Source of the DNA: a virus
Reading direction: 5' to 3' (one strand)
Length of the DNA stretch: 64,000 nucleotides
Virus record (IMG/VR): IMGVR_UViG_3300032275_000001
Location: 1 to 64,000 of that record
Part shown: piece by piece, positions 17,396 through 26,614 of the stretch
How positions within the stretch are numbered: position 1 is the first letter of the stretch
Layout of the letters: each line of letters opens with the position of its first letter
Notes under the pieces: generated by a model
The model's input: the letters and a program-made list of their open reading frames with translations, nothing else
Database searches by the model: none
Told to the model about the DNA's origin: nothing
Made by a program: the position numbers and the translations under genes

Positions 17396-18162
17396 TACGC
17401 AACAAATAATTCTAATTGGTTACCAGTTGGTATAACTAATTCTTGTTTAGATGTAATAATATCTGCTGCCCCTGTAAAGAAACTATGAGCATCAATATGA
17501 TTGTTCATCCAAAGACTTGGGTGCACTTGTTTCATACTAAATGTTGTAAACTGATAAAGCTCCCATAATGAATTGCTAGCATTGTAATCATGAGTTGGTT
17601 TATCCAATTCTCTTTTTATGATGTTCAATTGTGTTGATTCAATGAACTGCTCTTCAATGTACATTCTACCAATCAATTCAGCTTGTGTTTTTTTATCAAG
17701 ATCAATAGTTTTCATAGCTTCTCTCTCTGATTGCATATTTTGAAATGCTTCTCCTGCTCTCTTGATATATTCTACAATAGCTTGTGGTGTGAATGTTTGT
17801 ATTTCTCCTTGGTGTTTCTTTTTGAATGCACCATAATCACCACTTACACATCCATTCTCACATATAAAGATCTTTGTACCAATAGCAAACTTCAGTGATA
17901 ATGACTTATCATAACTATTCTGCCATCCTATTTGTAATTGCATCTCACTATCTGCCACATTTTTAATTGTGAACTTACCATTAGCTACCTTACCTTCTCT
18001 TGCAGAGGTGTATAGTTCTTGGTCTAGAACAAATCCTGATTGATGTATACTCTCAAGTGTGAGGTCCATCAGTTGTTCATGTGAAACTGGTTTGTAAGTT
18101 TTGGTCTGTTGTGGGATTGGTGCTGCTAGCAACATACCTCTTGCTGTGTTGTAATTTTCCAT
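17395..18162 (-). CDS. DUF932-like phage/plasmid protein
   Basis: 255 residues. The central part, LQIGWQNSYDKSLSLKFAIG then KIFICENGCVSGDY, matches the DUF932 fold of phage and plasmid proteins (normally GxxNSYDxSxSxxxxxG then VCxNxxxxG). Function of the family is not established. It is the largest gene in a run of small ones. Confidence 0.7.
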   Translation of the reverse strand: MENYNTARGMLLAAPIPQQTKTYKPVSHEQLMDLTLESIHQSGFVLDQELYTSAREGKVANGKFTIKNVADSEMQLQIGWQNSYDKSLSLKFAIGTKIFICENGCVSGDYGAFKKKHQGEIQTFTPQAIVEYIKRAGEAFQNMQSEREAMKTIDLDKKTQAELIGRMYIEEQFIESTQLNIIKRELDKPTHDYNASNSLWELYQFTTFSMKQVHPSLWMNNHIDAHSFFTGAADIITSKQELVIPTGNQLELFVA

Positions 18163-18168
18163 GTTGAT

Positions 18169-18468
18169 TTAATTTAATGATTTTCTTTTGTTTTTTTCTA
18201 TTAGTAATATATCTTTCATCTCAAGTATTGAAGTTGTTTGATTTCTTCCCATCTTATCAATCCAATATATTGAGTTTTGTAAATGTGAATCAGTCATATC
18301 CTGAATAAGCACATTATCTCCATCTTTTTTGCACCAAAGCAAATTACCTTTTAGGTATTTTTTTAATAAGCATGTGTAATGAATGTCATTGTAATGATTA
18401 TTATGATGTTCCCATCTTAACTCAGCATCAAGACCTCTCATCATTAAATCATCTGCAAAATCTCCCAT
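18169..18468 (-). CDS. Hypothetical protein
   Basis: 99 residues, with WEHHNNHYNDIHYTCLLKKY near the start. No recognised family. One base separates it from the upstream gene. Confidence 0.6.
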   Translation of the reverse strand: MGDFADDLMMRGLDAELRWEHHNNHYNDIHYTCLLKKYLKGNLLWCKKDGDNVLIQDMTDSHLQNSIYWIDKMGRNQTTSILEMKDILLIEKNKRKSLN

Positions 18469-18469
18469 A

Positions 18470-18658
18470 CTATCCTAGTGTTAATGATATCTTTCTATGA
18501 AAGAACTTTGTTAATATTCCCTCTAAATTCTCTATTCCTATACATTCCACTTCATCATCTTCTGTAGTGGATAACCATTCAATATTCTCTTTAATCTCTT
18601 CTTCTAGTAGTTCTAATGATTCATCTTTTACTACCATCCAATCATTTATTGCTTTCAT
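18470..18658 (-). CDS. Hypothetical small acidic protein
   Basis: 62 residues, strongly acidic (ESLELLEEEIKENIEWLSTT). It could be a DNA mimic or regulator, but only its charge supports that. It overlaps the gene upstream by 4 bases. Confidence 0.6.
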   Translation of the reverse strand: MKAINDWMVVKDESLELLEEEIKENIEWLSTTEDDEVECIGIENLEGILTKFFHRKISLTLG

Positions 18659-18846
18659 AATCCTTTCTCTTTTTTATATATTTCTAATAGTTCTTTTTTA
18701 TCATTATACTTTACTCTATATGGTTGATTTAATAACCACTGACCAAATTCAATAGCAAATTCGTCTGCTACTTGTTCACATTGCTGCACAGGATATGTAT
18801 CTGGATTGTTTACTAATGTTTGGTAAATTTTATCTTCTAATGTCAT
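18655..18846 (-). CDS. Small protein, tandem paralogue A
   Basis: 63 residues. It shares QVADEFAIEFGQWL and a C-terminal ELLEIYKKEKGL with the next gene upstream, so the two are a tandem duplication. Similar proteins with an EQVADxFAIxFxxW motif are common in Flavobacterium phages; role unknown. Confidence 0.65.
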   Translation of the reverse strand: MTLEDKIYQTLVNNPDTYPVQQCEQVADEFAIEFGQWLLNQPYRVKYNDKKELLEIYKKEKGL

Positions 18847-19127
18847 AAACCTTTTTCTTTTTTATAGATTTCCATTAATGATTGAATTGTACAATACACC
18901 GTAGGCTTTTCCTTACCTACATACTTTGTTATATCAAAATACCTTGATGATGTATTAGCATAGTATGTATTATCTTTATACTTATTAAAGTTAGTATCTT
19001 TCCATTGTGCAAATCCAATAGCAAAGTCATCTGCTACTTGTTCTAACTTACTTGTCCAATATTCAATTGCTTCGTCCATAACAGGTGCAGCAATTATTTC
19101 ACTTTTTAATTTTTCTTTTAGTGTCAT
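18843..19127 (-). CDS. Small protein, tandem paralogue B
   Basis: 94 residues, paralogue of the gene at 18655-18846: QVADDFAIGFAQWK and SLMEIYKKEKGL, with an extra 30-residue insert between the two motifs. They overlap by 4 bases. An open frame extends upstream of the ATG to 19195 but lacks a start codon. Confidence 0.65.
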   Translation of the reverse strand: MTLKEKLKSEIIAAPVMDEAIEYWTSKLEQVADDFAIGFAQWKDTNFNKYKDNTYYANTSSRYFDITKYVGKEKPTVYCTIQSLMEIYKKEKGL

Positions 19128-19195
19128 ATTATTTCTCTTTGTGTTAAATATCTCTCAATTGTCTTTAATCCATGTGTTCTGGCAAGATCTGCTCT

Positions 19196-19672
19196 TTATA
19201 TTAATTTAAGTGCTTCTTGCAATCCAACTTCTAATGCTTCTTCGTAAGTAAAGTATCCACTAAATACATCATTATCTAATGGTCTTAGTCTTGAGATGTC
19301 TTTGATATTATCATGTATAAAAATACAATAACTTTCTTTTCTGAACATCCCATCTCTGTTTATAAAAACATCAATGTTATGAACTTCTCTTAACCATTTT
19401 TGAAGAAGTGATTGAGTTGGTGCAAAATAGTTTTTTTGAACTATAAAATCTTTGTCATCATAAGATTCCAAAAGACCATTAATGTTAGAAGAGTTAGTTC
19501 CTACATTTAAGTTAAGCATTTGTTCCTCTTTTATTACTCTGTAAAAAGAATATCTTTGTACATCATAATTTCTAGAGTCTATTAATGTACTTTTAAAAGA
19601 ATCTTTAAACATTCTAAACCCTTTCTCTTTAGCTAATTTAGCTGTTTCAAATGTTATTAATTGTTCTTCCAT
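19196..19672 (-). CDS. Hypothetical protein
   Basis: 158 residues. The layout (EEQLITFETAKLAKEKGF at the start, QSLLQKWLREVHNIDVFI, and TYEEALEVGLQEALKLI at the end) is a pattern I associate with Bacteroidota phages and mobile elements; function unknown. Confidence 0.7.
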   Translation of the reverse strand: MEEQLITFETAKLAKEKGFRMFKDSFKSTLIDSRNYDVQRYSFYRVIKEEQMLNLNVGTNSSNINGLLESYDDKDFIVQKNYFAPTQSLLQKWLREVHNIDVFINRDGMFRKESYCIFIHDNIKDISRLRPLDNDVFSGYFTYEEALEVGLQEALKLI

Positions 19673-19677
19673 AATCT

Positions 19678-20325
19678 TTAAATTTTATTGCTTTTGTTTA
19701 AGTTACCTATGTATTCAATACCATTTATTATTTGGGTAACAGCAAATAATGGTTGTAAGTTAGTATAATGAAAACATTTCTTTTGCTCTTCTTCAATTGA
19801 TAAATCAAAAGAAGCACAAGGAATAATATGATCTATATGCCAATACTTACCATAATTCTCCCAAGTCATTGTTGGTAGAAATTTAGATTCAATATAAAGT
19901 TTTAAAAAAGAAACATCACATCCTAAAAGTTTTATACTTTTAGTATTTTTTAAAGCAATATTTCTTTTTAAAGCTGTTCTTATTCGGCTACTAATTATAT
20001 TAGTTAATTTATAATTAATGTCTTCTTTTAACTTATTTTTTCTATATAAGTTTATCTTTACGCTATTTTGTTTTCTATATTTTTTACTTTGATTGCGAAC
20101 TTTTTCAAGATTAGAATAATAATAATTTAAATTATTAGTATTAATTTTCTCTTTATTATTAACAAAATAAAGTTTATTTTGTATTTTTAATTTTTCTTTA
20201 TTTTTTTCTTTCCATATTTTTCTAGTTATTAAGTTATCTTTCTTTCTACAATCCTTACATTTATTTCTATTTTTATCAAAAGAAATAATAGGTTTCTCTA
20301 CATTACAATATTTACAAAACTTCAT
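19678..20325 (-). CDS. HNH homing endonuclease
   Basis: 215 residues. A zinc knuckle (CKYCNVEK; CKDC) leads into a very basic linker and a C-terminal HNH domain with WHIDHIIPCASFDLS and NLQPLFA. The ATG overlaps the primase stop (ATGA). It has strong A/T bias. It is probably free-standing; I cannot see that it splits the primase. Confidence 0.8.
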   Translation of the reverse strand: MKFCKYCNVEKPIISFDKNRNKCKDCRKKDNLITRKIWKEKNKEKLKIQNKLYFVNNKEKINTNNLNYYYSNLEKVRNQSKKYRKQNSVKINLYRKNKLKEDINYKLTNIISSRIRTALKRNIALKNTKSIKLLGCDVSFLKLYIESKFLPTMTWENYGKYWHIDHIIPCASFDLSIEEEQKKCFHYTNLQPLFAVTQIINGIEYIGNLNKSNKI

Positions 20326-21314
20326 AATAATCTTTTTTTTATAAAATGTAATTTTATTACTTCTAATCCTTCTAGTTTAGCCCAATCTGCAAAATCTTTT
20401 ACTACAGGAAGTAAATCATCAGGAGGATTAATATGTCTAAATCCAAAAGATTCTGTTATATCAAAACTTGCTTTTTTTCCAGGTACATCAGAATCACCTC
20501 CATAAAATACTTCTTTAGAGTTATTTTTAATAAATTCTACAACTTCATCACTTAATGCAGCAGTACTTTCATTTTGAATATGACATACATATGGATAAAC
20601 TTTTTTACACACCATATAATCTTTTAAAGATTTACAAATCAATGTATTTTTGTCTGGTCTTAAATTCTCTAAACCTTTAGCAGTAGTTAATGGTACATTT
20701 GATAGCCACTTACCTCTTTTATTTGTTGTATAGGGAACGTAGATTTTCCAATAGCTTTCATATAGATACGCAAATCTAAGCTCAGTGTCCTTTAGAGGAA
20801 ACTTCTGTTTGTTTAGATATAGTGTGTCTATTGAGTACACATTGTTAGCTCTAAGATCATCTATGTCCTGATAGTATTCATTCCAGTATGCTAGTTCTTC
20901 GTGTGTGAAGTTTCTTGTCTTCATTTGAATAAAGAATTCACGTTTGCTCACTGGTGGTGGTTGCTTATATTCAGAAACAATTCTCTCATATTCTTTTGTA
21001 GAAGAAGAATTGACAATACCAAGATCAAAATCTCTATCTATAATTTTAAGAGCATCGTTGAAAGAACAAGAAAACATTTGCATAACAAAAGCAAAACAAT
21101 TTCCTTTCCATTCATCGCATGAAAAATCTTTATGAGTAAATTTTTGATATTTGTTGCCTATTATAAAAGAAGGATTTTTATCTCCCCTCATCCAGTTACA
21201 CGTAACTACATTTGGTTTAAATTCTCCAAAATACTTTCTGTAAATATCAAAAGTTGATAGTTTTTCAAGAATAGTTTCTGGAGTAAGTACTAATTTTTTT
21301 TTACCTTGTATCAT
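20322..21314 (-). CDS. DnaG-type primase (TOPRIM)
   Basis: 330 residues. It would make RNA primers for phage replication. The N-terminal part, VVTCNWMRGDKNPSFII and FSCDEWKGNCFAFVM, is a degenerate zinc-binding primase domain. TOPRIM follows, with NESTAALSDEVVEF (conserved Glu) and EVFYGGDSDVPGKKA (the DxD). It sits in the replication block with helicases and polymerase. It is shorter than bacterial DnaG because the helicase-binding C-terminal domain is missing. Confidence 0.82.
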   Translation of the reverse strand: MIQGKKKLVLTPETILEKLSTFDIYRKYFGEFKPNVVTCNWMRGDKNPSFIIGNKYQKFTHKDFSCDEWKGNCFAFVMQMFSCSFNDALKIIDRDFDLGIVNSSSTKEYERIVSEYKQPPPVSKREFFIQMKTRNFTHEELAYWNEYYQDIDDLRANNVYSIDTLYLNKQKFPLKDTELRFAYLYESYWKIYVPYTTNKRGKWLSNVPLTTAKGLENLRPDKNTLICKSLKDYMVCKKVYPYVCHIQNESTAALSDEVVEFIKNNSKEVFYGGDSDVPGKKASFDITESFGFRHINPPDDLLPVVKDFADWAKLEGLEVIKLHFIKKRLL

Positions 21315-21316
21315 TT

Positions 21317-22090
21317 TTACATATTGTATTTCCAGATAAAACCATGTGCAGATTTTTTATTTCTAGTATTATTTGCACATCTAGTTATTTCACTATGATA
21401 TGTAATTCCTAAAGATTCAGAAGCATTTTTAGCACAACTAAATTCATTTATGAATACGTTATCTAAACTAAACTGATACACTTTCTTTTTTTGAACATCT
21501 GAAATATGATTTTTTTGTTCTTTTGTTAAATTTTTACCTAATCTACTGTTTTTTAAAATTTCTATATTTTTTGGAATTTTTCCTTTTTTAGATTCTGACA
21601 TTTTTTCTTTAGTTTTATTGGAAACAATTTTTCCTTTTGCACTATTTGACATTTTTAATTTAGTTTCTTCAGAATGTTTTTTACCAAAAAAATGATTGTT
21701 TTCTGCAATAGATTTATTTTTTCTACTATTAGAAATTTTAAGTTTAGTTTTATTACTATGTTTTTTTCCTAACATAGGTTTTGTTAAAATACCATTTGGA
21801 TTTGTATTTGCTATATTATAGCCATATATTCTATCATGGACATTTAAAATATTACACCAATAATGTTCCATAGCTATTAATAACTCTTCAGGGTATTCTT
21901 CTAATATTTCTGGACAAAAACTTTCTTTTTTGTAAATTTTATAATCTTCCTGCAAATAGTAATTTCTATGTGTGTTATTTTTTAATTGATACATATGATT
22001 ATATTTTCTAGTGTTAAAATCATTAGTGTATCCTATATAGATACGATTAGTTACCAAGTTTGTTATTGTATAAATTGCTGATATTTTCAT
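21317..22090 (-). CDS. GIY-YIG homing endonuclease with NUMOD3/NUMOD1
   Basis: 257 residues. The N-terminus has SAIYTITNLVTNRIYIGYT, the GIY-YIG core with Arg in the next helix (NTRKYNH) and Glu in a later one. The middle has three NUMOD3 repeats (GKKHSNKTKLKISN, GKKHSEETKLKMSN, and a third), and the C-terminus is NUMOD1-like (NASESLGITYHSEI). It lies between a terminator (22166-22197) and the primase with its own promoter, so it is an insertion in the replication operon. Confidence 0.9.
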   Translation of the reverse strand: MKISAIYTITNLVTNRIYIGYTNDFNTRKYNHMYQLKNNTHRNYYLQEDYKIYKKESFCPEILEEYPEELLIAMEHYWCNILNVHDRIYGYNIANTNPNGILTKPMLGKKHSNKTKLKISNSRKNKSIAENNHFFGKKHSEETKLKMSNSAKGKIVSNKTKEKMSESKKGKIPKNIEILKNSRLGKNLTKEQKNHISDVQKKKVYQFSLDNVFINEFSCAKNASESLGITYHSEITRCANNTRNKKSAHGFIWKYNM

Positions 22091-22110
22091 AATTTTTAAT
22101 TTTAATACAA

Positions 22111-22143
22111 CAAAGATACAAAATTAATTTGGATTAATATCAA
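22111..22143 (-). promoter_or_regulatory. Promoter TTG-N22-TATCTTTG
   Basis: Minus strand TTG (22143-22141), 22 bases, TATCTTTG (22118-22111), a perfect -7 consensus. It follows a terminator directly and would transcribe the GIY-YIG gene, primase and genes beyond. Confidence 0.5.
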
Positions 22144-22165
22144 TACTAAAAGGATTTTTTAATAA

Positions 22166-22197
22166 TAAAAAACCCTCTCCAAATTAATGAAGAGGGC
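22166..22197 (-). terminator. Rho-independent terminator
   Basis: Minus strand stem CCCTCT (22196-22191) / AGAGGG (22178-22173) with a 12-base loop, then six T. It closes the ATPase / 292-residue protein unit, 20 bases after its stop. Confidence 0.75.
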
Positions 22198-22217
22198 TTT
22201 TATTAACAACAAACGAA

Positions 22218-23096
22218 TTAATAATCATCACCATCTTCACTAATAAATGCATCAGAAGCAACTAAGTTATCATCTGCATTATAATCTTGTAAGTCTTTGA
22301 GGATGTAATAGTCTTTACAACCATATTCTCCAATAACATTCATTACAAACTTCTCATGTGCTTTTAAGTCACGAGGTTTCTTATTCTTAAGATCACTCTG
22401 CACTCTCTTGCTTCCATAATCAACAAGTCTGAATTGTTTAAGAGCATAACCTCCTAAGAAAGCTTTGTTATAGATTCCTTGATACTCTTTAGATTCACCA
22501 TCACGTTCTTTGACAATAACAGTAGCAAGAGCTGCAACAGATTTAGCCCACTCACCATCAATTTGGTCCTTAAGATCTTTTACATTACCTCTCATCAACT
22601 TCTTCCATTCTAATTGTAGAACAGTGTCTGCATCACGATAATCAAGATCAGCTAACCATGTACGCATGAAGTTATAAAAATCTTCTTCTCCTGTATATGC
22701 AATTCTATAATCTCTTCCTTTGGTAAACCATTCAGCTAGATCATTCTCATCACCTGCCCAAGAACACATACCAATAGAATTGATATATTGATTCTTAGTA
22801 CCATCTTTATTCTCTCTCTCCTTATCTTCTAAGAAGAAGCTCACTTTCATTGGTTGTAATGTTGCATCTTTAACATCTTTCAACCATACATCGATTCTAA
22901 GATAGGTATTACCATCTTTAGTTTCTCCTAAATACTCAGCAGCTTTACTATCTTCTTTAAGCTCTATACCAAGCTTATCTTTATATTCTTCGATTGTTGG
23001 ATTGATAGCAACCACGTTTGCTTCAAACAATCCCACTCTTTTTACTGAATCACCACTTCCTGTGTTTTCTCTTTTCTTTCCTCCGATACTACTCAT
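22218..23096 (-). CDS. Conserved replication-block protein, possible ssDNA-binding protein
   Basis: 292 residues. No enzymatic motif. The acidic C-terminal tail (ASDAFISEDGDDY) resembles that of single-stranded DNA-binding proteins such as T7 gp2.5 and T4 gp32, and it is paired with a recombination-type ATPase 17 bases upstream. SSB function is inferred from these two points only. Confidence 0.55.
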   Translation of the reverse strand: MSSIGGKKRENTGSGDSVKRVGLFEANVVAINPTIEEYKDKLGIELKEDSKAAEYLGETKDGNTYLRIDVWLKDVKDATLQPMKVSFFLEDKERENKDGTKNQYINSIGMCSWAGDENDLAEWFTKGRDYRIAYTGEEDFYNFMRTWLADLDYRDADTVLQLEWKKLMRGNVKDLKDQIDGEWAKSVAALATVIVKERDGESKEYQGIYNKAFLGGYALKQFRLVDYGSKRVQSDLKNKKPRDLKAHEKFVMNVIGEYGCKDYYILKDLQDYNADDNLVASDAFISEDGDDY

Positions 23097-23113
23097 AATT
23101 TCTATTTATTTAT

Positions 23114-23788
23114 TTAAGCGTTATAATAATTTTTTAAACTGTCTGCTACTAATTGCAGGTTATTTGGTATTTTAAGTTCTGGGAACATTCCATCAGGACT
23201 TTTAGCTGGTATCTTTCTATGACGATTAGTTATTAACTGATAGTTAGTTGTACCATCTTTGTTCTCTTCTACATTAGTGTATAGACAAACAGTCAATAGA
23301 CCTTCCAATAACACTTGATTATCGATAAGTTTCCCAGCAGTCTTAATTTTATATCCTATGATATCTTGTCCATCCATCACTTCTTCTGGATGTGTTAGAT
23401 AGAATACAGTGATATCATCTCTTAACTGTCTAGCAGTTCTAAATAGATCTACCATGTCTTTAGCCATAACACTAAATTTGGTAAATCCTGTCTCTGTAGC
23501 TTTACTCACCATATTAAATCCCATAATGTAATTAGAGTCTTCAATGATGATGTTCTTAACATGTGGAGCTTTCTCTGAAATAGTTTTTAGCAATCGAGAT
23601 ATCTCGTTAGCATCATCTACTTCTTTGTAATTCTTCTTTTCTACATTGTAAAGTTTCTCACTTCCTTTGAATGGAAGCTCTTTCTTTGCAACATTAATAA
23701 TGTACGTTTCCTCTGGATCTAGGTGCTTGATACTGGTTGACTTCCCAGTTCCTGTGCTTCCCACAATCCCTACTAGCTTTGAACTCAT
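23114..23788 (-). CDS. RecA-fold / Sak4-like ATPase
   Basis: 224 residues. Walker A GSTGTGKST at residues 10-18, Walker B NIIIEDSNY near 80, and a conserved DDITVFYLTHPEE strand (sensor-like). This compact P-loop form matches phage AAA_24 / Sak4-like ATPases that support ssDNA annealing or recombination. A promoter lies 38 bases upstream. Confidence 0.75.
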   Translation of the reverse strand: MSSKLVGIVGSTGTGKSTSIKHLDPEETYIINVAKKELPFKGSEKLYNVEKKNYKEVDDANEISRLLKTISEKAPHVKNIIIEDSNYIMGFNMVSKATETGFTKFSVMAKDMVDLFRTARQLRDDITVFYLTHPEEVMDGQDIIGYKIKTAGKLIDNQVLLEGLLTVCLYTNVEENKDGTTNYQLITNRHRKIPAKSPDGMFPELKIPNNLQLVADSLKNYYNA

Positions 23789-23825
23789 GTGTTTTTAATT
23801 TATTTAGTTATTTATTTTAATTTTA

Positions 23826-23856
23826 TAAAGATACAAAATAATCTTTTTAATTACAA
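23826..23856 (-). promoter_or_regulatory. Promoter TTG-N20-TATCTTTA
   Basis: Minus strand TTG (23856-23854), exactly 20 bases, TATCTTTA (23833-23826), overlapping the last bases of the SF2 helicase gene. It would start the ATPase / SSB-like unit that ends at the terminator at 22166-22197. Confidence 0.6.
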
Positions 23857-24924
23857 GTATTTTATTTTATTCTTGTCAAAAAACTCAAGTGCCTTGGTCA
23901 GCCATTTAAGTTCGATAGGTTCATTAGTGCTAATAATATAGATATGAGCTTTTTTATCTGGTGTATTATATTCCATACCCATACAACGATTTATTTTTTG
24001 TGCAAGATTTTCTGCATTACTATCAAAATAGTTGATGATCACCTTATCTAAGGGAGTATATGTTACGCCAGAATTTCCTATTTTAACAACAGCTAAATGA
24101 TTTCCTTTACCTTCAGCAAAGTCTTCAAAGATTTCTTTTTCTTTAGACTTATTATGATAGGAAGGAATACCAAGATTATCTGCAACAGCAGTGGTACCGC
24201 AGAATACTAAGACCCTCTCATTTTTATGTGCAGCCAAAAGTGCCTTTGTAGCTATAGTTTTGGCTAAGGATGATTGAATAAGTCTCATTCTAGCTAGACG
24301 TAAGAACATTGTATCAGACCCACTATTCTGTAGTTTGTTAATCACCCAGGATATGCCATCATAATGTTTCTTCTCAGTCTTGAACTTACCCTTGTAATCA
24401 TTGTATACAGTGTTATCTAAAGAAACTCTTATTACATGTATTTCATAATCTACTATCACTCCCTCTTCAATTGCTTTTTCAATTGGATAGTGAGCTATTA
24501 CATGTATGTCAAGTTCTTCTTCTAATTTTCTTTCTGTCCAACTGGATAGTGTACCAGTGAGACCAAGAATCTGTCCATTAACATCGAACAGGTCCTTACA
24601 AACTTCTATCTGAGCGTCACTCAGTAGATGTATTTCATCTATGATAACAATATCAAAGCTTTGTTCAGCATACTTCTTTAATGATAGATGTGTAGTGTAT
24701 GTGACAGTGCTGTCATCATAACCTAGATCATTAAAATCAGTTTGCCAAGACTCTTTAATCTTATTATCTGGATAAGCAATAAGTATGCTTTCAGGTTTTA
24801 GTTTTTCTAGTATTTTAATACTAGTTCTAATTTTACCGAACCTTGGAGCGAGCAATAGTATCCCATGCTTATTCTTAAGCCAAACCTTTGCAAATTCTTT
24901 TTGCCTCTTGTCTCTTAGTGTCAT
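23851..24924 (-). CDS. SF2 (SNF2/DEAD-like) helicase
   Basis: 357 residues. Motif I is LLLAPRFGKIRTS, motif II is DIVIIDEIHLLS (DEIH), motif III is LGLTGTLSS, and the C-terminal lobe ends with ENLAQKINRCMG (motif VI, with Cys-Met where Arg is usual). Small SNF2-like helicases are characteristic of crAss-like replication modules. Its start overlaps the DnaB-like gene by 4 bases. Confidence 0.82.
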   Translation of the reverse strand: MTLRDKRQKEFAKVWLKNKHGILLLAPRFGKIRTSIKILEKLKPESILIAYPDNKIKESWQTDFNDLGYDDSTVTYTTHLSLKKYAEQSFDIVIIDEIHLLSDAQIEVCKDLFDVNGQILGLTGTLSSWTERKLEEELDIHVIAHYPIEKAIEEGVIVDYEIHVIRVSLDNTVYNDYKGKFKTEKKHYDGISWVINKLQNSGSDTMFLRLARMRLIQSSLAKTIATKALLAAHKNERVLVFCGTTAVADNLGIPSYHNKSKEKEIFEDFAEGKGNHLAVVKIGNSGVTYTPLDKVIINYFDSNAENLAQKINRCMGMEYNTPDKKAHIYIISTNEPIELKWLTKALEFFDKNKIKYL

Positions 24925-25988
24925 TCTCTTAGGAAATATGATTTGTTAGTAATTGCTGCATAATCAGAATCTGTTATATCTTTCTTTCTAGGGAGTTCTT
25001 TGAACATACCAATCTGACCTAGGAAACCTAAACCAATACGTACATCATCTTCTCCATAGCTATTCTTGATAAGTCTTAAGCTTCTGAAATACTTAGCTCC
25101 ATATTGATCTTTTAATTTATCTAGGTCATATCCAGAAGGATCTGCAACCTTGTATCTCATAGGATCAAATAATGCCATAACAACATCAGCATCATTCTGT
25201 GTTGCTGAGCTGTCTGCAAAATCTTCTAGTTGAGGTTCTACATCACCATTCTTTATCCTAGAAGGATTAGAAATGTCACGATTAAACTGACTAACCACCA
25301 CTGGTGAATATCCATAGAAGTCTCTAGCATATCTGAGTTCATCAGACATCTTATCAATAGCTTGTTTCTTTGTAGGTTGATCTTTAGTTAGTTTAAGCAA
25401 ACCAATGTGATCTATCACCACCATAGTGATTTGACTTGGGTCATTAGGAACATATATTTTATTCCATTTGTCCAATTGTTGTATCTTACCATTCTCAAGA
25501 GCATAATCTCTTAGCTCTTTTGCTATACCTACAGGATTTTCTGGTCCATCAATGATAGTAACAATTTCACTTAGTTGCTCTACATAATCTCTGTAATGTA
25601 GAAACAAGTCATGTTCATCTTTAGTCATCTTCTCAGTCCAACCAAGAAGCTTACCTACAGGAATAATAATTCCCTGGTCTAGAAATATCTTACGAGATAC
25701 CCATTTGGCCATCTTGTATGTTCTACTTCTCTCCATGGACCTATACCACACTTTCACTTTGATACCTGAAGCAATTCCTTCTTTAGACATAGCCCAATCA
25801 ACAGGATTAAGAACAAATGCATCATCAATAAATGATGTCTTACCTGATCCAGTGTTACCACCTATCAAATAATACATACCCTTACGAATACCTACATATC
25901 TGGTCAAGCGATCAAAGCCCATTGGTATTCCTCTATTGAAATCACCTAGGCCTTTGTTAACTTCTGCATTTAATAGTTCAAAACTCAT
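24921..25988 (-). CDS. DnaB-family replicative helicase
   Basis: 355 residues. Walker A GGNTGSGKTS at residues 43-52, Walker B TMVVIDHIGLLKL, then VVSQFNRD (motif H3/H4-like) and a C-terminal RLIKNSYGEDDV. This is the RecA-like domain of DnaB/gp41 helicases without the N-terminal primase-binding domain. It would unwind DNA at the phage fork with the primase and polymerase nearby. Confidence 0.85.
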   Translation of the reverse strand: MSFELLNAEVNKGLGDFNRGIPMGFDRLTRYVGIRKGMYYLIGGNTGSGKTSFIDDAFVLNPVDWAMSKEGIASGIKVKVWYRSMERSRTYKMAKWVSRKIFLDQGIIIPVGKLLGWTEKMTKDEHDLFLHYRDYVEQLSEIVTIIDGPENPVGIAKELRDYALENGKIQQLDKWNKIYVPNDPSQITMVVIDHIGLLKLTKDQPTKKQAIDKMSDELRYARDFYGYSPVVVSQFNRDISNPSRIKNGDVEPQLEDFADSSATQNDADVVMALFDPMRYKVADPSGYDLDKLKDQYGAKYFRSLRLIKNSYGEDDVRIGLGFLGQIGMFKELPRKKDITDSDYAAITNKSYFLRE

Positions 25989-26614
25989 ATGTCTGTACCT
26001 CCTTGTGGTTTCTGTGGAGCAATGTCTATTTTAGCTCCATCATTAATTAGTTCAATATAAGCCTCGAATGCTCTCTGGTTTAGATAAGTTACACTGTTTT
26101 GCATAAAGGTCATTCTATTACTGTTGCTATCAACAGAAGATTCTTTCTTTTGTAAGAGTTCATAATTGAGGGCACCTATAAGCTGTGCAGCTGTATATTC
26201 TCCTTCAAGTAAAATCTTATCAAATTTAAGTCTACATTCATCTTTACCCTTTCTAATAGATCTGGTACCTGTGAACTTCTTGTTCTTATACTCAAATGAA
26301 TCAGTTCCTGGATAGGTCTTCCACCACTCTTCAAAATCTGTTGTGGCAGGTCTTCTTCTTACAATCTTAGTGTTCATCTTAGTGTCCATAAACACCAACA
26401 AGTCTCTACCTAGCACTGTGAGTTTCTCATCATCTTTTGTTATTAATGCTTTTCTTATCAAAGACTGATAGACAGAAGCAATTTTCATACTCCCCTCACA
26501 TAGAGGAGAGACATCATACTGTTCGTCTATCAGCTTCAGTAGAAATATAACATCAAGGTTGTGTCCTATTTTGATGAGCTCTTCGTATTGTTGAGGGCTT
26601 ATTGTTAATTTCAT
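25985..26614 (-). CDS. Replication-block protein of unknown function
   Basis: 209 residues, starting MKLTISPQQYEELIK. RRRPATTDFEEWWKTYPGTD and a winged-helix-like first half suggest a DNA-binding or helicase-loading role, and it overlaps the DnaB-like gene by 4 bases. A loader function is inference from position. Confidence 0.65.
   Translation of the reverse strand: MKLTISPQQYEELIKIGHNLDVIFLLKLIDEQYDVSPLCEGSMKIASVYQSLIRKALITKDDEKLTVLGRDLLVFMDTKMNTKIVRRRPATTDFEEWWKTYPGTDSFEYKNKKFTGTRSIRKGKDECRLKFDKILLEGEYTAAQLIGALNYELLQKKESSVDSNSNRMTFMQNSVTYLNQRAFEAYIELINDGAKIDIAPQKPQGGTDI

Noticed and set aside
20322-21314. Primase truncated by the downstream HNH gene
   Set aside because: TOPRIM motifs are intact and the length is normal for phage primases; I found no second exon.
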